Assembly: GCA_017555925.1 (NCBI GenBank)
Contig: JAFZFL010000254.1
Location: 1 to 5,684 of the forward strand
Reading direction: 5' to 3'
DNA from: Bacteroidales bacterium
Lineage (GTDB): Bacteria > Bacteroidota > Bacteroidia > Bacteroidales > UBA932
DNA length: 5,684 nucleotides
In this document: positions 1 to 5,684 of the stretch, piece by piece
How the letters are laid out: each line of letters begins with the position of its first letter
Position numbering within the stretch: the stretch's first letter is position 1
Program-made: the position numbers and the translations under genes
Notes under the pieces: model-generated
Seen by the model: the letters and a program-made list of their open reading frames with translations, nothing else
The model's database searches: none
What the model was told of the DNA's origin: nothing

Positions 1-147
1 AACACCATGACCTATAAAGATACTGTCTACCATATTGTAGAGTGATGATGCAGTCATTGCTATAATTGCCGGGATGGCATATTGTCTGAGCAATTTTGAA
101 ATGCTTTCAGTTCCAAGTTCAGTTGGAATAACCGTCTTAACAGCCAT
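1..147 (-). CDS. MATE family efflux transporter, N-terminal part (gene cut by left window edge)
   Basis: Reading the minus strand from an ATG at 147-145 gives 49 uninterrupted codons to the window edge. The product begins MAVKTVIPTELGTESISKLL and continues with RQYAIPAIIAMTASSLYN, then MVDSIFIGHGV. The run 'LGTESI..LL..YAIPAIIAM..SSLYN..D.IFIGHGVG' is the characteristic N-terminus and first transmembrane helix of MATE (multi-antimicrobial extrusion) transporters of Bacteroidales. These are 12-helix inner-membrane antiporters that export cationic drugs and metabolites in exchange for Na+ or H+. Residues about 25-47 form the first membrane helix; the Asp at residue 41 lies in the usual 'NMVDSIFIG' segment. 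The start is supported by the lack of MATE-like sequence upstream and by a -7-like element just ahead of it. About 400 residues should lie outside the window. The substrate cannot be inferred. The family call is confident from memory of the motif, not from a search. Confidence 0.88.
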   Translation of the reverse strand, partial: MAVKTVIPTELGTESISKLLRQYAIPAIIAMTASSLYNMVDSIFIGHGV

Positions 148-164
148 ATTGTGTAAATTTTGTG

Positions 165-172
165 CAAAAATA
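165..172 (-). promoter_or_regulatory. Candidate Bacteroidota -7 element for the MATE gene
   Basis: On the minus strand this reads TATTTTTG, an exact match to the Bacteroides primary sigma factor -7 consensus TAnnTTTG. It would place the transcription start about 10 nt before the ATG at 147, giving a very short leader. No clear TTTG -33 element is seen about 20 nt further upstream, and such a match can arise by chance in AT-rich DNA. Confidence 0.3.
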
Positions 173-195
173 CCAAAAATTATAGTGGAATGCCA

Positions 196-223
196 TTTGA
201 TTTTATAAATAATATTAACTTTA
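196..223 (+). promoter_or_regulatory. Weak candidate promoter for the 992-residue protein gene
   Basis: TTTG at 196-199 resembles a Bacteroides -33 element, and TAACTTTA at 216-223 matches the -7 consensus TAnnTTTG at all defined positions except the last. The 16-nt gap is shorter than the roughly 19-21 nt usual for this promoter class, so this is only a candidate. It would give a leader of about 65 nt before the ATG at 295. Confidence 0.2.
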
Positions 224-241
224 CAACGATTGAATTGTTCT

Positions 242-270
242 AAAACTTGCTGAAGGTTTTTGTTTTTTAT
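242..270 (+). other. Small AT-rich hairpin followed by a T-run in the leader of the 992-residue protein gene
   Basis: AAAACTT at 242-248 can pair with AGGTTTT-type sequence at 254-260 (7 pairs, one G-T) around a 5-nt loop. It is followed by a T-rich run to 270. The shape resembles a weak intrinsic terminator or attenuator lying about 25 nt before the ATG, but the stem is mostly A-T, so it may be coincidental. Confidence 0.15.
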
Positions 271-294
271 TAACCGTACTTTACCGACTGAAAA

Positions 295-3273
295 ATGGAA
301 TCTATTGGCTATAATCCCTTAACCGGCTTAAAAAGAACCAACTACACAATACTTATGGAAAAGAGGATAAAGAGGGTTCTTATGGTATGCAGCAGCTATG
401 ATGCATATACACTTGAAGAGGATGGACAAATTGAAGTGCAGCTGTACAGGGAGTATGTCGACCTCAATATAAGCAATCCGCCCACATTTGCTTGGGTAAC
501 GACAGTAGAAGAGGCAAAGGAACTTATTATTGCCGGGAATGAGTTTGATCTTATTATATGCATGTTCAATGCAGGGGATACAGAGATATTCAATCTGTCG
601 GGAAGCTTGAAAGAGAGGGGAATTGAGACTCCTGTTGTACTGCTTACAAACTTTTCAAAAGAGGTTTTCAAGAGACTTGAGCAGGAAGACAAATCTGCTG
701 TAGATTATATTTTCAGCTGGAACGGAAATACCGACCTCATACTTGCAATCATAAAACTTATTGAGGATAAGATGAATGCAGATAATGACATCATTACTGC
801 AGGAGTACAGTGCATTCTGCTTGTAGAAGACTCAATACGTTACTACTCAACATATTTGCCTGCAATATACAAGCTTGTATTGCAGCAGAGCGCAGAGTTC
901 CTTAAGGAGACTCTGAACGAACAGCAGCAAAAGATGAGAAAGAGAGCCAGGCCAAAGATACTTCTTGCAACCAATTATGAAGATGCGGCAGAGCTTTATG
1001 AAAAGTACAAGAAGAATATTCTTGGTGTTATATCAGATATTGGTTTTACCATGCGCAGGAATGATCCCTCTTCTGAGGAGAATCTTGAAGCCGGACTTCT
1101 TCTTGCCCGTATGATAAAGGATGACAATCCTTATATTCCAATATTGCTGCAATCAAGCCAGGAGTCGTTGAGAATTAAGGCAAAGGAGATAGGATGCGGT
1201 TTTCTTGTAAAATATTCAATGACGCTGTTGCTCGAACTGAGCGAATATATTAAAGAGGAATTTGTTTTTGGAGATTTTGTATTCAGGGATTTGAATACCG
1301 GCGAAGTACTTGGTGTTGCAAAGGATCTCAAGAGTATGCAGAGTATAATAAATGAGATTCCAGATGAAGTGCTGTACTACCACGCATCAAGGAACAGAAT
1401 CTCAAAATGGCTCTTCTCACGTGGTCTGTTTATGTTGGCTCGCGAAATACAGTCACTTGGTTATAAAGACTTTAACTCAATTGATGAGAGTCGCAAGATA
1501 ATTATAAGAAAGATTAAGGATTATCGAATGCTTGTCGGACAGGGAGTTGTTGCTAAATTCAATCCGTCAAGCTACAACAAGTATATATGGTATGCAAAAA
1601 TTGGAGAAGGATCTCTTGGAGGAAAAGCCCGGGGTCTTGCATTTGTAAACAGTATTCTCCAAAAGTACAATATGCTTACAAAGTATAAGGGAATGAAGAT
1701 TATGATTCCCCGTAGCATCGTTATTGCCACCGATTATTTCGACTGGTTCATACAAAACAACGGACTACAGTATGTTATAAATTCAAAGATTTCAGATTCT
1801 GAGCTATTGTCGGAGTTTGTAAGTTCACGTTTGCCTGAAGATTTGAGCATAAAGTTGAGGGCATACCTTGAAACAGTTAACAAGCCTCTTGCCGTGCGCT
1901 CGAGTTCAAAACTTGAAGATTCACATTTTCAACCATTTGCAGGAATATATTCAACATATATGATTCCTGTTACCGAGAATAAAGACCAGATGCTCAGATT
2001 GCTCGAGAAGGCTATAAAGAGTGTATATGCCTCTGTATTTTTTGCTGCCAGCCGTTCTTATATCCATACAACTGCCAACATGCTTGGAGAGGAAAAAATG
2101 GCAATTGTAATTCAGGGTGTATGCGGTACAGAGGATCAGGGATACTGCTTCCCTACAATGTCGGGAGTGGCACGTTCACTTAACCACTACCCTATCTCTG
2201 ATGAGAAACCGGAAGATGGAATAGTAAATATGGCTTTCGGATTGGGAAAACTTATTGTAGAAGGGGGACAAGGTTTACGCTTCTCCCCAAAATATCCATC
2301 AAAGATTCTACAGCTCTCAACACCAAAACTTGCGTTAAGAGATACCCAGAACATTATGTATGCACTCAATCTTGAACCTGAAAAATTCAAGACATCCATT
2401 GATGAAGGTGTAAATATCCAGAAGTTCACAATTCCACAAGCAAGCAAATTCAGAAACATTAAACATGTATCCTCTTCATGGGATATGTATAATGACCGTA
2501 TAGTGCATAACTCCTTTGATGATACAGGATACAAGATAATAACCTTTGCAAATATATTGCAGTTCAACAAGTATCCCGTTGCACAAATCATCTCTTATCT
2601 GCTTGAAATATGTGAGAATGAGTTGCGAAGCCCTGTTGAAATTGAGTTTGCAGTTAACCTCGATGTACCTTACGGCAAAGATGCCATATTTAATGTTCTT
2701 CAAGTGAGACCTATAACAAACTATCAGGATAATGAAGAGACAAGGGAGATAACAGAAGATGATATTTCAAAAGCTTTGATATACACCCCATTAGCACTTG
2801 GTCCGGGACATATAGGTGGTATTACAGACCTTATATATGTTAAGAGTGAAAGCTTTGACAAATCAAAAACTGAAGATATGGTCAAAGAGATAAGCGCACT
2901 TAACAGTAAAATTAAGGAGCGTGGCGGTTCTTACATACTTATAGGTCCGGGAAGATGGGGCTCAAGTGACCCTTGGTTAGGTGTGCCGGTACAGTGGAAT
3001 GATATTTCAGAGGCAAAGGTAATAGTAGAAACAGCCCTTAAATATTTTCAGATAGAGCCGAGCCAGGGAACACACTTCTTCCAGAACATAACCTCTTTGG
3101 GAGTGGGATATATGACTGTAAACGAATTCAGCGAAGAGGGATTCTTTAAAGAGAATCAGCTTGCCGGACTTCCAGCCGAATACGAAAGCACCTTTATCAG
3201 ACATATAACACTTGCACAAAGTCCTTCAATATACATTAACGGCAAAGAGGGCAAAGGAATAGTAACATTATAA
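295..3273 (+). CDS. Double receiver-like / PEP-pyruvate-binding (PPDK_N) domain protein, PEP synthase-like
   Basis: This 992-residue protein has four visible regions. Residues about 26-155 form a degenerate response-regulator receiver fold (RVLMV, FDLIICM, TPVVLLTN) lacking the phospho-acceptor Asp and the Lys. Residues about 170-325 form a second receiver with a full set of key residues: acidic pair E178-D179 in LLVEDS, D248 in GVISDIG, S287/S288 in LLQSS and K306 in FLVKYS. It carries a long helical insertion at about 186-220. Residues about 435-807 are a PPDK_N ATP/pyruvate-binding domain: GEGSLGGKARGLAF at 437-450, KPLAVRSSSKLEDS at 530-543, FAGIYSTY at 548-555, AFGLGKLIVEG at 647-657 and FNVLQVRPIT at 799-808. 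Residues about 820-992 are a conserved C-terminal region with GPGRWGSSDPWLG and SQGTHFFQN. The phosphohistidine (TSHAAI-like) domain and the PEP-utilising barrel of true PEP synthase are absent, so classical PEP synthase activity is doubtful. The protein is probably soluble, with no signal peptide or membrane helix. The ATG at 295 is chosen because receiver-like sequence begins soon after it; Met21 is an alternative. The family is recognised from memory; the role is unknown. Confidence 0.85.
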   Translation: MESIGYNPLTGLKRTNYTILMEKRIKRVLMVCSSYDAYTLEEDGQIEVQLYREYVDLNISNPPTFAWVTTVEEAKELIIAGNEFDLIICMFNAGDTEIFNLSGSLKERGIETPVVLLTNFSKEVFKRLEQEDKSAVDYIFSWNGNTDLILAIIKLIEDKMNADNDIITAGVQCILLVEDSIRYYSTYLPAIYKLVLQQSAEFLKETLNEQQQKMRKRARPKILLATNYEDAAELYEKYKKNILGVISDIGFTMRRNDPSSEENLEAGLLLARMIKDDNPYIPILLQSSQESLRIKAKEIGCGFLVKYSMTLLLELSEYIKEEFVFGDFVFRDLNTGEVLGVAKDLKSMQSIINEIPDEVLYYHASRNRISKWLFSRGLFMLAREIQSLGYKDFNSIDESRKIIIRKIKDYRMLVGQGVVAKFNPSSYNKYIWYAKIGEGSLGGKARGLAFVNSILQKYNMLTKYKGMKIMIPRSIVIATDYFDWFIQNNGLQYVINSKISDSELLSEFVSSRLPEDLSIKLRAYLETVNKPLAVRSSSKLEDSHFQPFAGIYSTYMIPVTENKDQMLRLLEKAIKSVYASVFFAASRSYIHTTANMLGEEKMAIVIQGVCGTEDQGYCFPTMSGVARSLNHYPISDEKPEDGIVNMAFGLGKLIVEGGQGLRFSPKYPSKILQLSTPKLALRDTQNIMYALNLEPEKFKTSIDEGVNIQKFTIPQASKFRNIKHVSSSWDMYNDRIVHNSFDDTGYKIITFANILQFNKYPVAQIISYLLEICENELRSPVEIEFAVNLDVPYGKDAIFNVLQVRPITNYQDNEETREITEDDISKALIYTPLALGPGHIGGITDLIYVKSESFDKSKTEDMVKEISALNSKIKERGGSYILIGPGRWGSSDPWLGVPVQWNDISEAKVIVETALKYFQIEPSQGTHFFQNITSLGVGYMTVNEFSEEGFFKENQLAGLPAEYESTFIRHITLAQSPSIYINGKEGKGIVTL

Positions 3274-3304
3274 GATATACTCAGTAACGTTATAAGATAT
3301 ACTT
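3261..3304 (+). repeat. 22-bp tandem duplication spanning a stop codon
   Basis: Two head-to-tail 22-bp units, 3261-3282 and 3283-3304, agree at 20 of 22 positions (A/G at unit position 7, C/T at position 22). Both contain the core TTATAAGATATACT, at 3268-3281 and 3290-3303. The first unit encodes the last codons and the TAA stop of the 992-residue protein. The second unit is non-coding and ends next to the purine-rich ribosome-binding region of the deacylase gene. The unit length is not a multiple of three. A local slippage or duplication event is the simplest explanation. Confidence 0.9.
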
Positions 3305-3313
3305 AGGGGAGGG
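3305..3313 (+). promoter_or_regulatory. Purine-rich ribosome-binding region of the deacylase gene
   Basis: AGGGGAGGG ends 3 nt before the ATG at 3317 and supports that start. Strong Shine-Dalgarno-like sequences are uncommon in Bacteroidota, and the other starts in this window lack one. The spacing is shorter than the usual 5-9 nt for its 3' half, but its 5' half (AGGGG) sits at a normal distance. Confidence 0.5.
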
Positions 3314-3316
3314 AAA

Positions 3317-3799
3317 ATGGCGAAAATAGGTAAAACCAATGTTGCAAGAATACTGGACTCAAAAAAAATAGCATACGAGCTAATTCCTTATACGGTTGAC
3401 GAAAATAATCTTGCGGCACAACACATTGCAGAGGAACTTGATGAAGATATAAACCAAGTATTCAAGACATTGGTTCTGCATGGCGACCGCAATGGCTATT
3501 TTGTATGCGTTATTCCCGGCAATTGTGAAGTTGACCTCAAAAAAGCTGCAAAACTGAGCGGCAACAAAAAAGCAGAGATGATTCCAATGAAGGAACTGCT
3601 TCCAGTTACAGGCTATATAAGGGGAGGCTGCTCTCCCATAGGAATGAAAAAAGCCTTCCCCACATGGATTCACGAAAGTTGCACCAACTTCCCATATATT
3701 TACCTAAGTGCCGGAGTCAGAGGCCTTCAAATTAAAATTGCCCCTCTCGACCTCACAAATCTTATAGGAGCAACAATTTCAGATCTGACAGCTAATTAA
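3317..3799 (+). CDS. ybaK: YbaK/EbsC-type Cys-tRNA(Pro) deacylase
   Basis: This 160-residue protein matches the YbaK/ProX family in length (Escherichia coli YbaK is about 159) and in motif order. TNVARILDSKKIAYEL near residues 7-22 is the N-terminal helix and strand. VFKTLV at 48-53 carries Lys50, equivalent to the conserved substrate-site lysine. IPGNCEVDLKKAAK at 66-79, GYIRGGCSPIGMKK at 99-112 (the GGxSPiG loop) and SAGVRGLQIKIAPLDL at 131-146 complete the family core. YbaK enzymes act in trans on tRNA(Pro) mischarged with cysteine by prolyl-tRNA synthetase and hydrolyse the ester bond, keeping Cys out of proline codons. It is a soluble, cytoplasmic, single-domain protein. It starts 43 nt after the preceding gene on the same strand with no terminator between, so co-transcription is likely, although no functional link to that gene is known. 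The start is fixed by a purine-rich site just upstream. Substrate specificity within the family (Cys, Ala or others) cannot be proven from sequence, but the Cys-tRNA(Pro) type fits best. Confidence 0.93.
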   Translation: MAKIGKTNVARILDSKKIAYELIPYTVDENNLAAQHIAEELDEDINQVFKTLVLHGDRNGYFVCVIPGNCEVDLKKAAKLSGNKKAEMIPMKELLPVTGYIRGGCSPIGMKKAFPTWIHESCTNFPYIYLSAGVRGLQIKIAPLDLTNLIGATISDLTAN

Positions 3800-3852
3800 C
3801 CAGACACCTCTTTAACCGTTTGGATGAAATCAGAAAAAAGCACCAAAATTCA

Positions 3853-3905
3853 TAAAAACAATTCCATCCTAGGAACTTTCATAGGTAAATCTTCCCAGGA
3901 TGGAA
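3853..3905 (-). terminator. Intrinsic terminator of the minus-strand peptidase gene
   Basis: Arms TTCCATCCTAGGAA (3862-3875) and TTCCCAGGATGGAA (3892-3905) pair over 14 bp around a 16-nt loop. The single imperfect position is A-C in a plus-strand RNA but a G-U wobble in a minus-strand RNA, so the stem is fully paired only for minus-strand transcripts. On the minus strand it is followed by TTGTTTTTATG, a U-rich tail. It begins 20 nt after the minus-strand stop codon. On the plus strand, what follows is A-rich, so it is a poor terminator for the deacylase transcript, although the hairpin could still stabilise its 3' end. Confidence 0.7.
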
Positions 3906-3925
3906 ACATGTTAAAAAATTCAATG

Positions 3926-5684
3926 TTATTTCATTCTCGCCAATGTTCTTGATGCCTCTTGTTTGAGTGCTGCTGGAGCAGTAACGTCCGATGCATGAAG
4001 CAACTTTTCACAGAGAGCTACAATTTCCGGATTGCGATACGATACACTGAACCAACCGAGAACCTCCACTGATGCTATTCTCATATCGAGAGGCTTGCTT
4101 TGATCCTCAGCGAATTTAATTACTTGAGGAACCAGGTAGTGGTAATTGCTGTTTCTGAACTGGGTTAGTGTTCTCAAGCACTCCTCTCTTTCTGTGCTTT
4201 TAACTCCTGCTTGAGAACTTGCATCCGCCACAGCCACCGCTGCATCAGCACACTCTTCTGCATGGAGGCGGGACATTACGTCCAACATATTGGTATGGGA
4301 TTCGTCTGCCCATTTGCGGGCTTTGAGAATGCCTGATTTTATTCTGTCGGGATTAATAATATGTTTTTGCTCTGATAACTGTTTGTCAAGTTCAGCCATA
4401 ACTGAGTTGAGTGGGAACTGTTTGAGGTTATCCTGAGCCCTATACTCTACCCTTGCAGAGTGCTGTTCGTTAATTGCTGCATTTACCAAATCTGGAAGAA
4501 GCTCAATATCACCACAGCAGCCAATATACTCAGTTGCAAACCTGCGCACAAGTTCATAACTGTCTTTCATGGCAATTGAAAGAACTTCTCTTATGATTGG
4601 AGAATCAACATTTGACGGGCGCAAATTGTAAAGTGCTTTCAGACACTCCATACGTACACTGCCGTAAGATGAGTTTTTGAAAGTATTGTAAGCAAGAGTC
4701 TCCAATCCTTCATATTTGCAATCTGCCAACATTCTTATAGCAATAGCCTGCCAATCAGAAGCTTGAGAATTCTCAAGCACATCTAACCAAAATTGTTTGT
4801 TCTCAGCCTGAAGAACTACAAGCTGATTAATGTCATACTTGAGTGAGTATGCATCTGATGCACTGTTGGCAAAACGGAAGGTTGGATCACCAATGATATG
4901 TGAACCTAAAAAGTTCTGCGCATAGCGCGACCACTGACCAATTCTCAATCCGCTTGCAAGAAGTCCAAGATAAGCATTAGGATGTTTGTCCTGAATACTT
5001 CCAATACTGTTGCCCTGTGTAGCAATTGTAGCGCCATCACTGAAGATATATGCATTGGCTATACAATCATCAAGATGAAAAGAGCCATTGTCGCATGCAT
5101 CAAACATAACAAACTTAGGCTGGAGGTTATATTTGTATATCTCCTCAATATGAATATCCTTGTTATATGCATACTCCTTATCTTTAGCCCTCTGTGCAGC
5201 AGTTGTATCAATCCAGCACTCAGGAATACCGAATTCAGCAGCATACTTTTTAACGTCAGCAGCCTTATCCTTTGAACGCCAAACTTTTGCGCGTACCTGA
5301 CGTGCGACCAGTTCAATAGCCTCAGAAACCCTTTCGGCCTTCATATCATCATTCAGATACTGGCTATGAAAAGAACCATGGTGGTGACCAAGAGCAATAT
5401 CAAGAGTTGGACGTCTCAAATACTCAAGGATATAAGGCTTAACCGGATAATAAGTATCAAAATCTGCAAAACGCACAGTACTGCCTGAAACAAAAAGCCC
5501 GGGCAACTGCTCTCTCAAGACAATCTGTTCGCCAGACCATCCGTCCAAAGTCTCTGAATTATAAGATGTTCCTCTAAACATAAAGAGATCATTCAATACT
5601 TCAGATTTTGAATGTGCCGCAACTGCCTTTGCAAGATACTTCTCAATTTTAGCATATTTATCCTCACCCACAGCTCTTATACGT
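3926..5684 (-). CDS. C25 gingipain-like (clan CD) cysteine peptidase with HEAT-repeat C-terminal half, 5' end outside window
   Basis: The frame is open from the right edge to a TAA at 3928-3926, giving 585 visible codons. Numbering is from the GTG at 5671. Upstream of that codon the frame continues with R-I-R-A. With the following residues this matches the 'GRI...E....i.KylaKa' entry to the catalytic domain of C25 peptidases, so this GTG is internal and the true start lies beyond the window. Catalytic features: LGHHHGS at 94-100, with His98-Gly99 the likely catalytic His motif; FDACDNGSF at 190-198, with Cys193 the likely nucleophile; a following DDCIANAYIFSDGATIATQG like the gingipain 'CFAEA...GAIA' strand; and HIIGDPTFRF at 258-267, the GDP motif that closes C25 domains. 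Residues about 290-581 are leucine- and alanine-rich helical pairs resembling HEAT repeats, for example around 324-350, 357-385, 388-418 and 510-545. The protein ends in RMK with no recognisable type IX secretion C-terminal domain. Whether it has a signal peptide or lipoprotein box cannot be seen. The role and substrate are unknown. Confidence 0.82.
   Translation of the reverse strand, partial: RIRAVGEDKYAKIEKYLAKAVAAHSKSEVLNDLFMFRGTSYNSETLDGWSGEQIVLREQLPGLFVSGSTVRFADFDTYYPVKPYILEYLRRPTLDIALGHHHGSFHSQYLNDDMKAERVSEAIELVARQVRAKVWRSKDKAADVKKYAAEFGIPECWIDTTAAQRAKDKEYAYNKDIHIEEIYKYNLQPKFVMFDACDNGSFHLDDCIANAYIFSDGATIATQGNSIGSIQDKHPNAYLGLLASGLRIGQWSRYAQNFLGSHIIGDPTFRFANSASDAYSLKYDINQLVVLQAENKQFWLDVLENSQASDWQAIAIRMLADCKYEGLETLAYNTFKNSSYGSVRMECLKALYNLRPSNVDSPIIREVLSIAMKDSYELVRRFATEYIGCCGDIELLPDLVNAAINEQHSARVEYRAQDNLKQFPLNSVMAELDKQLSEQKHIINPDRIKSGILKARKWADESHTNMLDVMSRLHAEECADAAVAVADASSQAGVKSTEREECLRTLTQFRNSNYHYLVPQVIKFAEDQSKPLDMRIASVEVLGWFSVSYRNPEIVALCEKLLHASDVTAPAALKQEASRTLARMK

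Noticed and set aside
396..692. Minus-strand open frame of 98 codons antisense to the first receiver
   Set aside because: Serine-rich low-information product, no motif, and fully overlapped by a real gene.
2187..2591. Minus-strand open frame of 134 codons inside the 992-residue protein gene
   Set aside because: It lies wholly antisense to a strongly motif-supported coding region, and its product is Cys/Phe/Ser-rich with no recognisable domain, as expected of a shadow frame.
295..3273. Calling this gene ppsA (PEP synthase)
   Set aside because: The phosphohistidine and PEP-utilising domains of PpsA are missing and receiver domains are present, so the symbol would overstate what is known.
3285..3292. 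Perfect 8-bp palindrome TAACGTTA in the second repeat unit
   Set aside because: The first unit has TAACATTA, so the symmetry is not kept. An 8-bp palindrome in AT-rich DNA is expected by chance.
3866..3886. Alternative short stem CCTA...TAGG inside the terminator hairpin
   Set aside because: Only 4 bp, and it competes with a far stronger 14-bp stem; no reason to propose a switch.
4982..5316. Open frames on the plus strand (97 codons) and in another minus frame (85 codons) within the peptidase gene
   Set aside because: Both overlap the catalytic Cys region of the C25 domain, whose frame is supported by conserved motifs. Their hydrophobic runs come from reading that sequence in the wrong frame.
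1..5684. Mobile elements, CRISPR arrays, tRNA or rRNA genes
   Set aside because: No transposase or integrase-like frame, no regularly spaced repeats, and no tRNA- or rRNA-like sequence was seen. Gaps between genes are all under 150 bp.

Overview
The window looks like ordinary chromosomal DNA from a member of the Bacteroidota, most likely the order Bacteroidales. The base composition is AT-rich, a TAnnTTTG-type -7 element lies upstream of one gene, and the protein families present fit this group (a MATE exporter with a Bacteroidales-like N-terminus, a double-receiver PEP/pyruvate-binding protein, a gingipain-like C25 peptidase). I cannot name the genus from sequence alone. There are no rRNA or tRNA genes, insertion sequences or CRISPR arrays.

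Layout: (1) Positions 1-147 on the minus strand hold the first 49 codons of a MATE-family efflux transporter that runs off the left edge. (2) Positions 148-294 are a divergent intergenic region with weak promoter candidates for both directions and a small AT-rich hairpin. (3) Positions 295-3273 on the plus strand encode a 992-residue protein with two receiver-like domains, a PPDK_N-type PEP/pyruvate-ATP-binding domain and a conserved C-terminal domain. It has no recognisable phosphohistidine swivel domain and no PEP-utilising barrel. (4) A 22-bp tandem duplication spans the stop codon of that gene and runs up to the ribosome-binding region of the next. (5) Positions 3317-3799 on the plus strand encode a YbaK-type aminoacyl-tRNA deacylase, probably co-transcribed with the gene before it. 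(6) Positions 3800-3925 are a convergent intergenic region with a 14-bp-arm hairpin that terminates the minus-strand gene. (7) Positions 3926-5684 on the minus strand hold the 3' part of a gene for a clan CD (C25, gingipain-like) cysteine peptidase fused to a HEAT-repeat-like helical C-terminal half. Its reading frame is open through the right edge, so its N-terminus is not visible.

The genes do not form an obvious single pathway. The plus-strand pair may share a transcript, but their functions (a possible signal-responsive PEP/ATP-binding protein and tRNA proofreading) have no established link. The two least explained items are the architecture of the 992-residue protein and the peptidase-HEAT fusion.
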